Assembly: GCF_000209655.1 (NCBI RefSeq)
Contig: NC_015458.1
Location: 1,302,001 to 1,366,000 of the forward strand
DNA: 64,000 nt
Source: Pusillimonas sp. T7-7
GTDB taxonomy: Bacteria > Pseudomonadota > Gammaproteobacteria > Burkholderiales > Burkholderiaceae_B
Direction of reading: 5' to 3'
Each line of letters begins with the position of its first letter. The first letter of the stretch is position 1. The position numbers and the translations under genes are program-made. The notes under the pieces were generated by a model. The model did not search any database and was not told the DNA's origin. It saw nothing but the letters and a program-made list of their open reading frames with translations. Positions 1-9,060 of the stretch are shown here, piece by piece.

Positions 1-1091
1 GTGTTGCACTGCCTATGGCGCGACCGGCCATTGCCGTAGGGGTAAGCCTGGCCTTGCTGGAAACCCTGAACGACATCGGCGCATCGGAGTTTCTGGGCGT
101 GCAAACGCTGACCGTGTCGATTTATACCACCTGGGTAACCCGGTCCGATCTGGCCGGCGCTGCGCAAATCGCATTGGCCATGCTGGCCATTGTCGCGGTA
201 CTGATACTGTTTGAACGCCATGGCAGACGTCGTCAGCGCTATGCCAGCACACAGCGCACACGCACCATACAAGCCAGCAAGCTCAAGGGATCGCAGGCCA
301 TGGTTGCCATCGCGCTCGGCTGGACCCCTATCATCATAGGCTTCCTGGCGCCCGGCCTCTACCTGCTGAACGAAACCTACAAGCATTTTCACACCATAGG
401 TTCGGTGTCCGACCAACTGCTGCACAGCGGCTACAACACGGTCAAAATCGCCCTGATCGCCACCGTGGCCACCGTGCTGGCCGGACTGGTGGCAGCCTGG
501 GCTGCGCGCATCATCCGGCACGGCGCACCAATCAACCTGCCCAGATTTTGCACCCGCATCGCCACTTCTGGCTATGCCATTCCAGGCACGGTGCTGGCCA
601 TAGGCCTGCTCATGCCCTTCATGCTCATAGACAGGCTGGCCAGCTGGGCCTGGCAAACGCTAGGCAATCCGGAACCCGGGCTGTTGCTCATGGGTACCAG
701 CACCGCGCTGGTCTGCGCCTATATGATCCGTTTCCTGGCCATCTCGATCGGAGGCATAGAGGCAGGGCTGGCCCGGATCCCTCCTTCGCTCGAACAGGCG
801 TCGCGCTTGCTCGGAGAAACCTCGGCCGGGACCCTGAAGCGTGTTCACCTGCCTCTATTGCGCCCAGCACTGGGCGCCGCAGCCCTGCTGGTCTTCGTCG
901 ATACCATGAAAGAATTGCCGGCCACACTGCTGCTGCGACCGGTCAATTTTGAAACGCTGGCTACCTGGCTTTATGCTGAAGCTGCGCGCGGCACCTATGA
1001 AGAAGGTGCTGTCGCAGCGCTTGCCATTGTGCTGGCCGGGTTGCTGCCGGTGATACTGCTGGCGCGAGCCCAACTCAAATCAAGTCATTAG
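1..1091 (+). CDS. Ferric-iron-type ABC transporter permease (5' end outside window)
   Basis: Inner-membrane permease of a binding-protein-dependent ABC importer, most like the FbpB/SfuB ferric iron group. The reading frame is open to the window edge (V-A-L-P before the first ATG at 15), so the first half of this two-domain protein is missing; family members are about 500-560 residues and roughly 360 are present. The sequence shows about seven hydrophobic segments and a typical EAA coupling loop (EQASRLLGETSAGTLKRVHL) before the last two helices, where the ATPase docks. The ATPase gene starts 7 bases after the stop. A periplasmic binding protein gene is expected upstream, outside the window. 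The substrate is inferred from family resemblance; a thiamine or phosphonate-type importer cannot be fully excluded. Confidence 0.85.
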   Translation, partial: VALPMARPAIAVGVSLALLETLNDIGASEFLGVQTLTVSIYTTWVTRSDLAGAAQIALAMLAIVAVLILFERHGRRRQRYASTQRTRTIQASKLKGSQAMVAIALGWTPIIIGFLAPGLYLLNETYKHFHTIGSVSDQLLHSGYNTVKIALIATVATVLAGLVAAWAARIIRHGAPINLPRFCTRIATSGYAIPGTVLAIGLLMPFMLIDRLASWAWQTLGNPEPGLLLMGTSTALVCAYMIRFLAISIGGIEAGLARIPPSLEQASRLLGETSAGTLKRVHLPLLRPALGAAALLVFVDTMKELPATLLLRPVNFETLATWLYAEAARGTYEEGAVAALAIVLAGLLPVILLARAQLKSSH

Positions 1092-1098
1092 CTCTTTT

Positions 1099-1896
1099 AT
1101 GTCAGATTTTCTAGAACTGGATCAAATCTCCCTGGCCTACGATACGCCCGATGGCCTTGCGTCCGTTGTACAGTCCTTGTCGCTATCCCTGGAAAAAGGT
1201 GGCATAGGTTGTCTGCTGGGCGCTTCGGGCTGCGGCAAGACAACGGTATTGCGTGCCATCGCCGGGTTCGAGCCCTTGCGGGCAGGTTCAATTTCGCTGG
1301 GTGACGCCTACTTGTCGGAGGTGGGCCGACAACTTGCACCCGAGCGCCGCAATGTGGGCATGATGTTTCAGGATTACGCCCTGTTTCCTCATTTGACAGT
1401 CGGAAAGAATATAGCCTTCGGTTTGCGAAAATGGGACAAGGCCCGCCGTAATCAACGTGTCAGCGAACTCCTGGCCTTGACAGGCCTTGCCGGCTCGGAG
1501 CGCCGCTATCCGCATGAGTTATCGGGCGGACAGCAACAACGCGTTGCCCTGGCACGCGCCCTGGCGCCCGAACCCGATCTGTTGCTGCTCGATGAACCGT
1601 TTTCAAACCTGGACGTCGACACGCGCGAGCGACTGGCCTTCGAGGTGCGCGATATTCTGAAAAAAACGGGCCATACAGCCATTCTGGTCACGCATAATCA
1701 GGCCGAGGCTTTTGCCATCGCCGACCGGATCGGCGTGATGCAGCAAGGCAAGATCGTCCAGTGGGACACACCCCACGGCCTGCATCAGCATCCCGCCAAT
1801 GATTTCGTGGCCGACTTCATCAAACGAGAAACCTTGATGTCGCTGCGTGCGCAAGCCTATCTGCGCGGCGAAGCTATTCAGGGAAGCCCCGAATAA
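1099..1896 (+). CDS. ABC transporter ATP-binding protein (FbpC-like)
   Basis: Cytoplasmic ATPase that powers the importer whose permease lies just upstream. The 265-residue protein has Walker A GASGCGKTT near residue 42, the signature LSGGQQQRVALARA near 140, Walker B LLLLDEP and the switch histidine in VTHNQAEA. The C-terminus is short after the ATPase core, so only part of the regulatory TOBE-like domain usual in FbpC proteins (about 340-350 residues) is present. The start is the ATG 7 bases after the permease stop, which suggests translational coupling. It is convergent with ntrC, 44 bases away, and no clear terminator is visible between them. The role as ferric importer ATPase is inferred from family and context. 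Confidence 0.88.
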   Translation: MSDFLELDQISLAYDTPDGLASVVQSLSLSLEKGGIGCLLGASGCGKTTVLRAIAGFEPLRAGSISLGDAYLSEVGRQLAPERRNVGMMFQDYALFPHLTVGKNIAFGLRKWDKARRNQRVSELLALTGLAGSERRYPHELSGGQQQRVALARALAPEPDLLLLDEPFSNLDVDTRERLAFEVRDILKKTGHTAILVTHNQAEAFAIADRIGVMQQGKIVQWDTPHGLHQHPANDFVADFIKRETLMSLRAQAYLRGEAIQGSPE

Positions 1897-1940
1897 GTCC
1901 TCACGCCGTATGGTTACCGACCGACTTATCCGGCGCTTCC

Positions 1941-3449
1941 CTAGTCATCCAGGCCCAGTTCGGCACATTTGCGCGTAAGGGTGTTTCGCCCTATGCCCAG
2001 ACGTTGAGCCGCTTCCATACGCCGGCCGCGGCTGTGGGCCAGCGCGGCTTTCAGCAGGACACGCTCGAAATCGCGCATTAAAGTCACCATGACCGCAGGC
2101 TCATTGCGGACAAGCCGGCGTTCGGCCTCTTGTGCCAGCTCACGCGTCCATGCCACGGCAGAAAGGTCTGTGATCGCACCAGCAGCGCCTTCTGCCGCAC
2201 TCGCCCCAATCTTCACAGACTGGCCATCTGGCTCAGCCTCGCGGGCATCGGAAGCCAGCTCGCAGCCCTGTTTGCCAACATGTTCGAGTACTTCGGGCGG
2301 CAGGTCCTTGGCTTCTATTACCTGGCCCGAAGACATGACGGTAAGCCATTGGCAGAAGTTTTCCAGTTGACGGATATTGCCGGGAAAATTGAATGAGGAC
2401 AACCAGCGCATGGCCTCGGCAGATACTCTCCGGGCCTGCACGCCCAGATCCTGGGCGCTATTCTGCAGGAACAGTTGAACCAATGCGGGAATGTCTTCAG
2501 TACGCTCGCGCAGTGGCGGCAAACGCAATCTGATCACATTCAGGCGATGAAAAAGATCTTCACGGAAGCGGCCCTCGGCCACTCTTTGCTCGAGCGGTTG
2601 ATGGGTAGCCGCCACAATGCGCACATTGGCGTGTATGGCCTGCGACCCGCCCACACGGTAGAAGCTGCCTTCGGCCAACACACGCAATAGGCGGGTTTGC
2701 AACTCAAGCGGCATGTCGCCGATCTCATCAAAAAACAGTGTGCCGTTGTGAGCCTCTTCGAAACGCCCGCGGCGCTGCTGGGTTGCTCCGGTAAACGCGC
2801 CGCGCTCATGTCCGAACAGTTCCGCCTCGAGCAGGTCTTTGGGTATGGCCGCCGCATTCAACGCAACAAAAGGCCCTTGCGCCCGATTGCTGTGATCATG
2901 CAGCGCGCGAGCAATCAGTTCTTTGCCCGTGCCCGATTCTCCGGTGATCAGCACCGTGACACTGGACGCCGCCAAACGGCCTATGGCGCGAAATACCTCT
3001 TGCATGGCGGGCGAGGATGACTGTGCCATCACGCGTCCGGCCTGCTTGGGCGTGCTGGCATGAGTGGTTTCGGCGGACACGTCGCTTTCGTCTGTTCTTG
3101 CCGCGCGCTGTATCAGGCCTATGGCCGCATTGACATCGAAGGGTTTGGGAAGATAATCGAAGGCGCCTTTCTGGAAGGCCTGCACCGTGCTGTTCAGGTC
3201 AGTGAACGCCGTCATGACAATAACGGGTAAATCGGGACGTACCTGCTTGATACGATGCAACAGGCTCAGGCCGTCTTCACCCGGCATGCGAACATCAGTC
3301 ACCAGTACGGACGGTGTTTCGGTTTCGAGTGCGGCCAGGACTTGCGCGGCTGAGTCAAAGCTGCGAGCCGGGATAGCCACGCGTGCCAGGGCTTTTTCAA
3401 GCACCCAGCGTATGCTCTGGTCGTCATCAACTATCCATACTGCTTTCAT
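1941..3449 (-). CDS. ntrC: Nitrogen regulation response regulator NtrC
   Basis: Sigma-54-dependent activator of nitrogen assimilation genes, phosphorylated by NtrB. The 502 residues show a receiver domain with acidic DDD at 8-10 and phospho-acceptor Asp52 (VTDVRMPG), an AAA+ domain with Walker A GESGTGKE, an intact GAFTGA sigma-54 contact loop (HERGAFTGA) and Walker B GTLFFDEIGD, and a C-terminal Fis-type helix-turn-helix ending RLGIGRNTLTRKCAELGLDD. The length is slightly above the enterobacterial 469, owing to a low-complexity linker before the HTH. Its ATG overlaps the ntrB stop by four bases (ATGA), so the two are probably translated together. A likely target is the glnA promoter in this window. 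Confidence 0.96.
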   Translation of the reverse strand: MKAVWIVDDDQSIRWVLEKALARVAIPARSFDSAAQVLAALETETPSVLVTDVRMPGEDGLSLLHRIKQVRPDLPVIVMTAFTDLNSTVQAFQKGAFDYLPKPFDVNAAIGLIQRAARTDESDVSAETTHASTPKQAGRVMAQSSSPAMQEVFRAIGRLAASSVTVLITGESGTGKELIARALHDHSNRAQGPFVALNAAAIPKDLLEAELFGHERGAFTGATQQRRGRFEEAHNGTLFFDEIGDMPLELQTRLLRVLAEGSFYRVGGSQAIHANVRIVAATHQPLEQRVAEGRFREDLFHRLNVIRLRLPPLRERTEDIPALVQLFLQNSAQDLGVQARRVSAEAMRWLSSFNFPGNIRQLENFCQWLTVMSSGQVIEAKDLPPEVLEHVGKQGCELASDAREAEPDGQSVKIGASAAEGAAGAITDLSAVAWTRELAQEAERRLVRNEPAVMVTLMRDFERVLLKAALAHSRGRRMEAAQRLGIGRNTLTRKCAELGLDD

Positions 3450-4495
3450 ACCGGCTCCAAAGGCAGGATCATGCGAAACTCCGTCTGACCCGCAAGCGTA
3501 TCGAATTCGACTATGCCGCCATGTTGCTGAACAAACTCCTGGGCCAGACTCAGGCCCAGGCCCGTGCCGCTGGCTCGCCCGGTAACCAGCGGGTGAAACA
3601 GCTTGTCGCGCAAGGCAACCGGCACACCAGGGCCGTTATCCAGCACCGACACCACAATGGCCAGTTTGGCCTGGTGGGCCGCCAGCAACAACTGACGGCC
3701 TATCCGCGTGCGCAGGATAATCCGCGGCGCTTCCGCCGACTGCGTTTCATTCAGCACCTGGGCAGCATTGCGCGTAATATTCAGCAGCGCCTGCAACAGA
3801 CGCGCAAAGTCCCCATTGACGTCGGGCGCCGAGGCATCGTAGTCACGCACAAAACCGATCTTTGGAAACTCGGCCTTGACCAAAGTGTGCACCCGTTCAC
3901 AAATCTCGTGAATATTGAAGGTGCTCTCCTGCAGGGTTTCGCCCTGCGGCGCAATCAGGCGATCGACCAGGCTCGCAAGCCTGTCGGCTTCGGCAATGAT
4001 CACCTGCGTGTATTCATCCAACGCGTCATTGCCTAATTCGGCTTCCAGCAATTGCGCAGCGCCACGTATGCCGCCCAATGGATTCTTGACCTCGTGAGCC
4101 AGGTTGCGCAACGACTCGCGCTGCGCAGTCAGCTCTTTGCTTAGCTGCTGATGGCGCTGAATCAAAATGTGATGCTCTACCAGCCGAACCTCGACTAAAG
4201 CGGACCAGGGCTGCTTATCAAGCGGTACGACGGCCAGGCTGACCGCTACCCGTTCACCACGTCTGTCTACCACCAGGTCCTGGCGCAAAATGCCGAATCT
4301 TCCGGCGATGGCATCGGGCAGCCTCTCGGCCAGAGCATCATCCGAACCAAACAAGCTGTGCACCGGCTGGCCGATCAACTGCCTGCGTGAAACGCTGAAC
4401 AGTTCCTCGGCCGCCGTATTGGCATGCTCGACGCAGCCGTTACCGTCCAAGAACAACACTGCGGTCGATAGTAAGTCGTAACTGGCTACGTCCAT
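3446..4495 (-). CDS. ntrB: Nitrogen regulation sensor kinase NtrB
   Basis: Soluble histidine kinase/phosphatase that controls NtrC in response to the PII signal protein. The 349 residues contain an N-terminal PAS domain (about 1-115, no membrane segments), the H-box RNLAHEVKNPLGGIRG, an N-box LLNITRNAAQ, and ATP-binding glycine motifs DNGPGVP and GTGLGLSLAQEF. This matches GlnL/NtrB (349 residues in E. coli). It lies between glnA and ntrC in the standard glnA-ntrBC order, 45 bases after the glnA stop, with a small hairpin in that gap. It can be transcribed from the strong glnA promoter; an internal ntrB promoter was not evident. Confidence 0.95.
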   Translation of the reverse strand: MDVASYDLLSTAVLFLDGNGCVEHANTAAEELFSVSRRQLIGQPVHSLFGSDDALAERLPDAIAGRFGILRQDLVVDRRGERVAVSLAVVPLDKQPWSALVEVRLVEHHILIQRHQQLSKELTAQRESLRNLAHEVKNPLGGIRGAAQLLEAELGNDALDEYTQVIIAEADRLASLVDRLIAPQGETLQESTFNIHEICERVHTLVKAEFPKIGFVRDYDASAPDVNGDFARLLQALLNITRNAAQVLNETQSAEAPRIILRTRIGRQLLLAAHQAKLAIVVSVLDNGPGVPVALRDKLFHPLVTGRASGTGLGLSLAQEFVQQHGGIVEFDTLAGQTEFRMILPLEPV

Positions 4496-4518
4496 GAATC
4501 TTCCCGATGTTGCCGCAA

Positions 4519-4535
4519 GGCGGCGAGTAGCCGCC
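4519..4535 (-). other. Small GC hairpin between glnA and ntrB
   Basis: GGCGGC (4519-4524) and GCCGCC (4530-4535) can form a 6-bp stem with a 5-base loop in the 45-base glnA-ntrB gap. No T-run follows on the minus strand, so it is not a standard intrinsic terminator. It may attenuate read-through or mark an RNA processing site between the highly expressed glnA and the low-abundance regulators; that role is inference. Confidence 0.35.
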
Positions 4536-4540
4536 CCTGA

Positions 4541-5953
4541 CTACAGGCTGTAATACATATCGAATTCGACCGGGTGAGAAGTCATACGCAAGCGCGTGAC
4601 TTCGGCCATTTTCAGTTCGATAAAGGCATCCAGCATATCGTTGCTGAATACGCCGCCGCGCGTCAGGAACTCGCGGTCCTGGTCTAGTGCGGCAACAGCC
4701 TCTTCCAGCGATGCGCATACGGTCGGGATCTTTGCATCTTCTTCCGGAGGCAGGTCGTACAAGTTCTTGTCAGCCGGATCGCCGGGGTGAATCTTGTTCT
4801 GGACACCGTCCAGACCTGCCATCATTAGCGCCGAAAAGGCGAGGTAGGGATTGGCCAGGGGATCGGGAAAACGAGCCTCGACGCGACGGCCTTTGGGATT
4901 ACCAACATAAGGAATCCGAATGGAAGCCGAACGATTGCGTGCCGAGTACGCCAGCTTGACCGGTGCTTCGTAATGAGGAACCAGACGCTTGTATGAGTTG
5001 GTACCGGGATTGGTGATGGCATTGAGCGCTTTCGCATGCTTGATGATGCCGCCAATATAGAACAAGGCAAATTCAGACAAGCCTGCGTAGCCATTGCCTG
5101 CGAACAGGTTCTGACCATCCTTCCAGATGGACTGGTGTACGTGCATGCCGGAACCGTTGTCGCCCACAATAGGCTTGGGCATGAAAGTAGCCGTCTTGCC
5201 ATAAACATGCGCCACATTGTGCACGGTGTATTTCAAAATCTGGTTCCAGTCGGCGCGTTCAACCAAGGTGCTGAATTTGGTGCCGATTTCAAGCTGCCCC
5301 GGTCCGGCGACTTCGTGGTGATGCACCTCGACAGGCACGCCTTGCTGCTCAAGCAACAGGCACATTTCAGAACGCATGTCGTGGAAGGAATCTACCGGAG
5401 GAACCGGCACGTAGCCGCCCTTGATGCCGGGGCGATGGCCCAGATTGCCGCCATCCAGTTCCATGCTACGCGACCAGGGAGCCTCTTCCGACTTGATCTT
5501 GACAAAGCAACCCGACATATCGTCGTTCCAGGTGATGCCGTCAAAGACAAAGAACTCTGGCTCGGGACCAAAATAGGCTGTGTCGCCCAAGCCGCTGGAC
5601 TTAAGATAAGCTTCGGCGCGCTTGGCCAGGGAGCGTGGGTCGCGGTCATAACCCTTCAGGTCCGATGGCTCGACCACATCGCAGGTCAGATTCAGCGTAG
5701 GCTCTTCACGGAAAGGGTCCAGGCGTGCCGACTTGGCATCAGGGATCAGCACCATGTCGGAAGCTTCTATGCCCTTCCAGCCGGCAATGGAAGAGCCGTC
5801 GAATGCAACCCCTGTTTCAAGCTTTTCTTCATCTACGGTGTGAGCAGGAATTGTGAGGTGGTGTTCCTTGCCCAGCGTATCGGTAAAGCGAAAGTCAACA
5901 AAGGCGATTTCACGTTCTGTGATGAGTTTGACAACGTCTTCGGGTGTGGACAT
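4541..5953 (-). CDS. glnA: Glutamine synthetase, type I
   Basis: Makes glutamine from glutamate, ammonia and ATP in the cytoplasm. The 470-residue length and the motif [10 protein letters not shown], whose Tyr is the adenylylation site, mark the GSI-beta class regulated by covalent AMP addition. Other family signatures are FDGSSIAGW near the N-terminus, the ATP-binding [16 protein letters not shown] and the active-site [12 protein letters not shown] start 42 bases further upstream is possible, but the ATG at 5953 follows a good ribosome site (CAGGAG) and gives the usual [14 protein letters not shown] N-terminus. It is first in glnA-ntrB-ntrC, with a sigma-54 promoter and NtrC site upstream. 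A 312-codon frame on the opposite strand is a shadow of this gene. Confidence 0.98.
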   Translation of the reverse strand: MSTPEDVVKLITEREIAFVDFRFTDTLGKEHHLTIPAHTVDEEKLETGVAFDGSSIAGWKGIEASDMVLIPDAKSARLDPFREEPTLNLTCDVVEPSDLKGYDRDPRSLAKRAEAYLKSSGLGDTAYFGPEPEFFVFDGITWNDDMSGCFVKIKSEEAPWSRSMELDGGNLGHRPGIKGGYVPVPPVDSFHDMRSEMCLLLEQQGVPVEVHHHEVAGPGQLEIGTKFSTLVERADWNQILKYTVHNVAHVYGKTATFMPKPIVGDNGSGMHVHQSIWKDGQNLFAGNGYAGLSEFALFYIGGIIKHAKALNAITNPGTNSYKRLVPHYEAPVKLAYSARNRSASIRIPYVGNPKGRRVEARFPDPLANPYLAFSALMMAGLDGVQNKIHPGDPADKNLYDLPPEEDAKIPTVCASLEEAVAALDQDREFLTRGGVFSNDMLDAFIELKMAEVTRLRMTSHPVEFDMYYSL

Positions 5954-6004
5954 ATGGGGCTCCTGAGCCAATGAAAGCGGAAAGTTGAAAGACAAGGACA
6001 GTTA

Positions 6005-6020
6005 AGCAAAAGTCATGCCA
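6005..6020 (-). promoter_or_regulatory. Sigma-54 promoter of glnA
   Basis: Read on the minus strand the sequence is TGGCATGACTTTTGCT. It has the invariant GG and GC of the -24/-12 elements separated by exactly ten bases (consensus TGGCAC-N5-TTGCW). Transcription would start near 5993, about 40 bases before the glnA ATG. The position relative to the NtrC site upstream resembles enterobacterial glnAp2. Confidence 0.85.
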
Positions 6021-6090
6021 GATTTTATCGCCATGGTTGATACAGTACTTGTACGCCTGGACGACGGTCCGCACCAAAGACAAGCATAAC

Positions 6091-6105
6091 GCACCTTTAT
6101 GGTGC
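6091..6105. promoter_or_regulatory. NtrC binding site (enhancer) for glnA
   Basis: GCACCTTTATGGTGC is a perfect GCAC-N7-GTGC dyad, the NtrC consensus. Its centre is about 105 bases upstream of the predicted sigma-54 start, close to the distance of NtrC sites at E. coli glnA. A second dyad, GTGCAC at 6143-6148 and 6160-6165, has a longer spacer and is less convincing. Confidence 0.8.
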
Positions 6106-6172
6106 AAATTATAGTGCGAACAGGCTCGGCGCAAAGGTTTTTGTGCACGCATCAAAAATGTGCACCACTTGC

Positions 6173-7423
6173 TCAATCAAGGAATTCAGCCTGAAGATCA
6201 TTCAGGAACTGCCAGCCATGTTCCGTCGCCTGCAGTCTTTCATGGCCAGGTTCCAGCAAACCTCGTGCAACCGCGCGTTCCAGCGCAGGGGCAATGGCCA
6301 GAATCGACTGCCCTGTTCGCTCTATGTAACTACTGCGCGGAACACCGTGTTTGAGCCGCAGGACATTGAGCATGAACTCAAAACCCAGGTCTTTCCAGTC
6401 GACCTGCCTGTCTTCCGCCAAATGGCTGCCGTCGCGCAACATGGCTTTTTTCATCCAGGAAGACGGATTTTTCAGCTTGGCCTGACGTACGATTTTGTCG
6501 TGGAAGGACAGCTTGCCGTGCGCGCCCGGGCCTATGCCCAGATAATCGCCAAATTCCCAATAATTCAGGTTGTGTCTGCAGCGCTGGCCAGACCGGGCAT
6601 AGGCTGAAACCTCGTAGCGCTCCCAACCTCCGGCAGCCGTAGCGTCGGCAATCAGATCTTGCATGGCCGCACTCGTATCGTCGTCCGGCACGGTCGGTGG
6701 ATACTTGGCAAAGACGGTATTGGGCTCCAGCGTAAGGTGGTACAGCGACAAATGCCCTGTCTGGAAGGACATGGCCTGGTGCAAGTCTTGGGCGCAGTCA
6801 TCAATCGATTGACCGGGCAAGGCATACATGATGTCCAGATTAACCCTGTCAACCACTTTCTGGGCTATTTCAACCGCTGCACGCGCCTGTTCGGCGTCGT
6901 GAATGCGCCCCAATGCCTCGAGTGCCCGATTATCAAAACTTTGTATACCCAAGGAAATCCGGTTGACGCCACTCGCGGCGTAATCGGCAAAACGGCCCGC
7001 CTCGACCGTGCCCGGATTGGCTTCCAGGGTGATCTCGGCGTCCGGCAACAAGTTCAGACAGGCCCGGAACATGGCCAACATCTGATCCAGCGCCTGGCCC
7101 GACAATAGGCTGGGCGTGCCTCCTCCGATAAAAATGGAAACTACTTGGCGGCCCCATATCAAAGGCAGCGCTTGCTCCAGGTCAGCCTGCAAGGCGGTCA
7201 GATAATCCTGCTCGGGCAGCTCTGCACCCAGCTCATGCGAATTGAAGTCGCAATAGGGGCATTTGCGCACACACCAAGGCACATGCACATACAAGGACAG
7301 CGGCGGCAGACTCGTCAATATGGTTTTACCGCCCAAACCGGGAACAAGCAGGGACTGCCTGGGCCGGATCAGCCCGGTGCTTGCATCGCCACCGGTTCTG
7401 GGCACTACCGTGGGTTTCTTCAT
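6173..7423 (-). CDS. hemW: Heme chaperone HemW (radical SAM)
   Basis: Radical-SAM protein of the HemN-like family that binds heme and delivers it to respiratory enzymes. The cluster motif CVRKCPYCDF (Cys51, Cys55, Cys58) has Phe where coproporphyrinogen dehydrogenase HemN carries a further Cys; this distinguishes HemW. The SAM-binding glycine stretch FIGGGTPSLL follows, and the C-terminal HemN domain includes YEVSAYA and NYWEFGDYLGIGPGAHG. The 416 residues include an N-terminal extension of about 40 residues before LSLYVHVPW. The ATG was kept because it overlaps the rdgB stop by four bases; a TTG closer to the core (giving MTSLPPLSLYV) is an alternative. Order rdgB-hemW implies one transcript. 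Confidence 0.93.
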   Translation of the reverse strand: MKKPTVVPRTGGDASTGLIRPRQSLLVPGLGGKTILTSLPPLSLYVHVPWCVRKCPYCDFNSHELGAELPEQDYLTALQADLEQALPLIWGRQVVSIFIGGGTPSLLSGQALDQMLAMFRACLNLLPDAEITLEANPGTVEAGRFADYAASGVNRISLGIQSFDNRALEALGRIHDAEQARAAVEIAQKVVDRVNLDIMYALPGQSIDDCAQDLHQAMSFQTGHLSLYHLTLEPNTVFAKYPPTVPDDDTSAAMQDLIADATAAGGWERYEVSAYARSGQRCRHNLNYWEFGDYLGIGPGAHGKLSFHDKIVRQAKLKNPSSWMKKAMLRDGSHLAEDRQVDWKDLGFEFMLNVLRLKHGVPRSSYIERTGQSILAIAPALERAVARGLLEPGHERLQATEHGWQFLNDLQAEFLD

Positions 7424-8022
7424 GCCACCCGCTCGCGCAAGGCACGCAACAAAACCTGCAAGGCCTGGGCGCGATGGCTTTGTGCATTCTTTTGGGCGGG
7501 CTCCAGTTCGGCCACGGTCTTGCCCAGTTCGGGCAGAAAAAAATGAGGATCGTAGCCAAAGCCGTTGGCTCCCCGTGGCTGGTCTATGATCTGGCCCGGC
7601 CAGATACCTTCGGCAATCAAGGGGCGAGGATCGTCGGCGGAGCTCACGTACACCAACACAGCAACATAACAGGCGCTGCGATCAGCCTGGGACGCCAGTT
7701 GCGCCACCAAATGCCGATTATTGGCGGCGTCGGATTTTTCACCGCCCGCCATCGCGGCATAACGGGCCGAATACACGCCAGGAGCTCCTTCCAGAGCCTG
7801 CACACACAAGCCGGAATCATCGGCCAGAGCGGGCAAGCCGGTGTACCGGCTTGCATGGCGGGCCTTGGCCAACGCATTCTCGACGAAGGTTGCATAAGGC
7901 TCCTCGGCTTCGGATACGCCCAGCTCGCCTTGCGCCACCATGGCTATGCCCGCCTGGGCCAGTATGGAGGAAAATTCTTTCAACTTGCCTGCATTATTAG
8001 AGGCCAATACCACTTTAGTCAT
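7420..8022 (-). CDS. rdgB: Non-canonical purine NTP pyrophosphatase (RdgB/HAM1)
   Basis: House-cleaning enzyme that hydrolyses dITP, dXTP and ITP to monophosphates, keeping deaminated purines out of DNA and RNA. The 200-residue length and the signatures VLASNNAGKLKEF at the N-terminus (phosphate/base binding) and LADDSGLCVQAL-GAPGVYSARYA (metal-binding acidic pair) are diagnostic. Near the C-terminus, the family motif is seen in GFGYDPHFFLPELGKTVAEL. It overlaps hemW downstream by four bases and its start overlaps the end of the LysR gene by eight bases, so the three may be co-transcribed. Confidence 0.96.
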   Translation of the reverse strand: MTKVVLASNNAGKLKEFSSILAQAGIAMVAQGELGVSEAEEPYATFVENALAKARHASRYTGLPALADDSGLCVQALEGAPGVYSARYAAMAGGEKSDAANNRHLVAQLASQADRSACYVAVLVYVSSADDPRPLIAEGIWPGQIIDQPRGANGFGYDPHFFLPELGKTVAELEPAQKNAQSHRAQALQVLLRALRERVA

Positions 8023-8938
8023 TCTTTACGTCCTTTTCGCCTGCCGCGGCATCTTTGACCAGCAGGGACACCAGTTCTTTGGCAAATACAGGCAGGCGGT
8101 CGAACTGCCGTACACATATATGCAGCCGCCTTAACGCCCAGGCGTCATTCAGGGCGATCAGTTTCAAGGGGAGGTCCTTGAGATAGCGCTGCCCAGCAGT
8201 TTCCGGAATGACGCCTATGCCCACATGCGAAGCAACCATGCGGCAGGCGGCTTCAAAATTGCTGACTTCGACCCGAAAACGCAACACCCTGCCCAGATCA
8301 TCGGCCGCTTGCAGCAGAAAGGCGTGGATTGCGCTGGTTTCCGACAAGCCCACATAGTCGTAGGCCAGAGTTTCGTCAAAATTGATGGATTCGTTGGCGG
8401 CCAGGGGATGGTCCTGGTGTGTGACGAGTACCAGCCTGTCGGTCCGGTAAGGCAGAAACTCGATGTTTTCGCCACCGCCTGCCTGGGCGGTAATGCCAAT
8501 ATCGGCGGAACCATCGGCAACCGCCTTGACGACAAGATAGCTGAGCCGCTCACGCAGTTCCACGTTGACATCGCGGTGCATGCCCAGATAACTGGCCAGT
8601 ATATTGGGCATGAACTCGTTCATGGCCGTGGTGTTGGCGTAAACCCTGACCCTGCCCTTGACCCCGCTTGCATACTCGTGGATATCACCGCGCAGATGTT
8701 CAAGCTGGCGCAGCACAATACGGGCATGGCGTACAAAAGCCTCGCCCGAAGGCGTCAAGGTAACACCTTGGCTGTTGCGGTAAAACAAAGCAGTACCCAG
8801 GTGGTTTTCAAGATTCTTGACCCGATTGCTGGCTGCCGGCAGCGACAAAAACGACCGCTCGGCCCCCTTGGTCATGCTTTGCGCACTGGCCACATTCACC
8901 ATCAATTGCATATCGGTCAAATCAAAGTGCATGGCCAT
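8015..8938 (-). CDS. LysR family transcriptional regulator
   Basis: DNA-binding regulator with the winged helix-turn-helix at residues about 5-62 (MQLMVNVASAQSMTKGAERS, then PAASNRVKNLENHLGTALF) and a substrate-binding effector domain. Start reassigned to the ATG at 8938 (307 residues); the longer frame adds about 93 residues with no family resemblance, and MAMHFDLTD is the normal position for LysR proteins. It is divergent from the acyl-CoA dehydrogenase gene across a 122-base gap, the classic layout for a LysR protein controlling its neighbour. The effector is unknown, but a CoA ester or related acid is a reasonable guess from context. Its end overlaps rdgB by eight bases. Confidence 0.9.
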   Translation of the reverse strand: MAMHFDLTDMQLMVNVASAQSMTKGAERSFLSLPAASNRVKNLENHLGTALFYRNSQGVTLTPSGEAFVRHARIVLRQLEHLRGDIHEYASGVKGRVRVYANTTAMNEFMPNILASYLGMHRDVNVELRERLSYLVVKAVADGSADIGITAQAGGGENIEFLPYRTDRLVLVTHQDHPLAANESINFDETLAYDYVGLSETSAIHAFLLQAADDLGRVLRFRVEVSNFEAACRMVASHVGIGVIPETAGQRYLKDLPLKLIALNDAWALRRLHICVRQFDRLPVFAKELVSLLVKDAAAGEKDVKND

Positions 8939-9060
8939 ATTGGCGCTTCCCCAGATGTTCTCTTCAAAATTCCCAAACCCCGGCTTAAGCAAGCAATAAT
9001 TGGCAAGCTTACCGGGTTCAGGCAAAGTAAACGCTATTGTAATAAACCCGGACACACACC

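Noticed and set aside
4519..4535. Hairpin between glnA and ntrB as an intrinsic terminator
   Set aside because: No T-run follows on the transcribed strand; kept only as a small hairpin of uncertain role.
5036..5974. A 312-codon open frame on the plus strand opposite glnA
   Set aside because: It lies fully antisense to glnA, has the composition of a codon shadow and matches no family pattern.
6143..6165. Second GTGCAC dyad as a further NtrC site
   Set aside because: The half-sites are separated by 11 bases inside GCAC/GTGC instead of 7, so it does not fit the consensus well enough.
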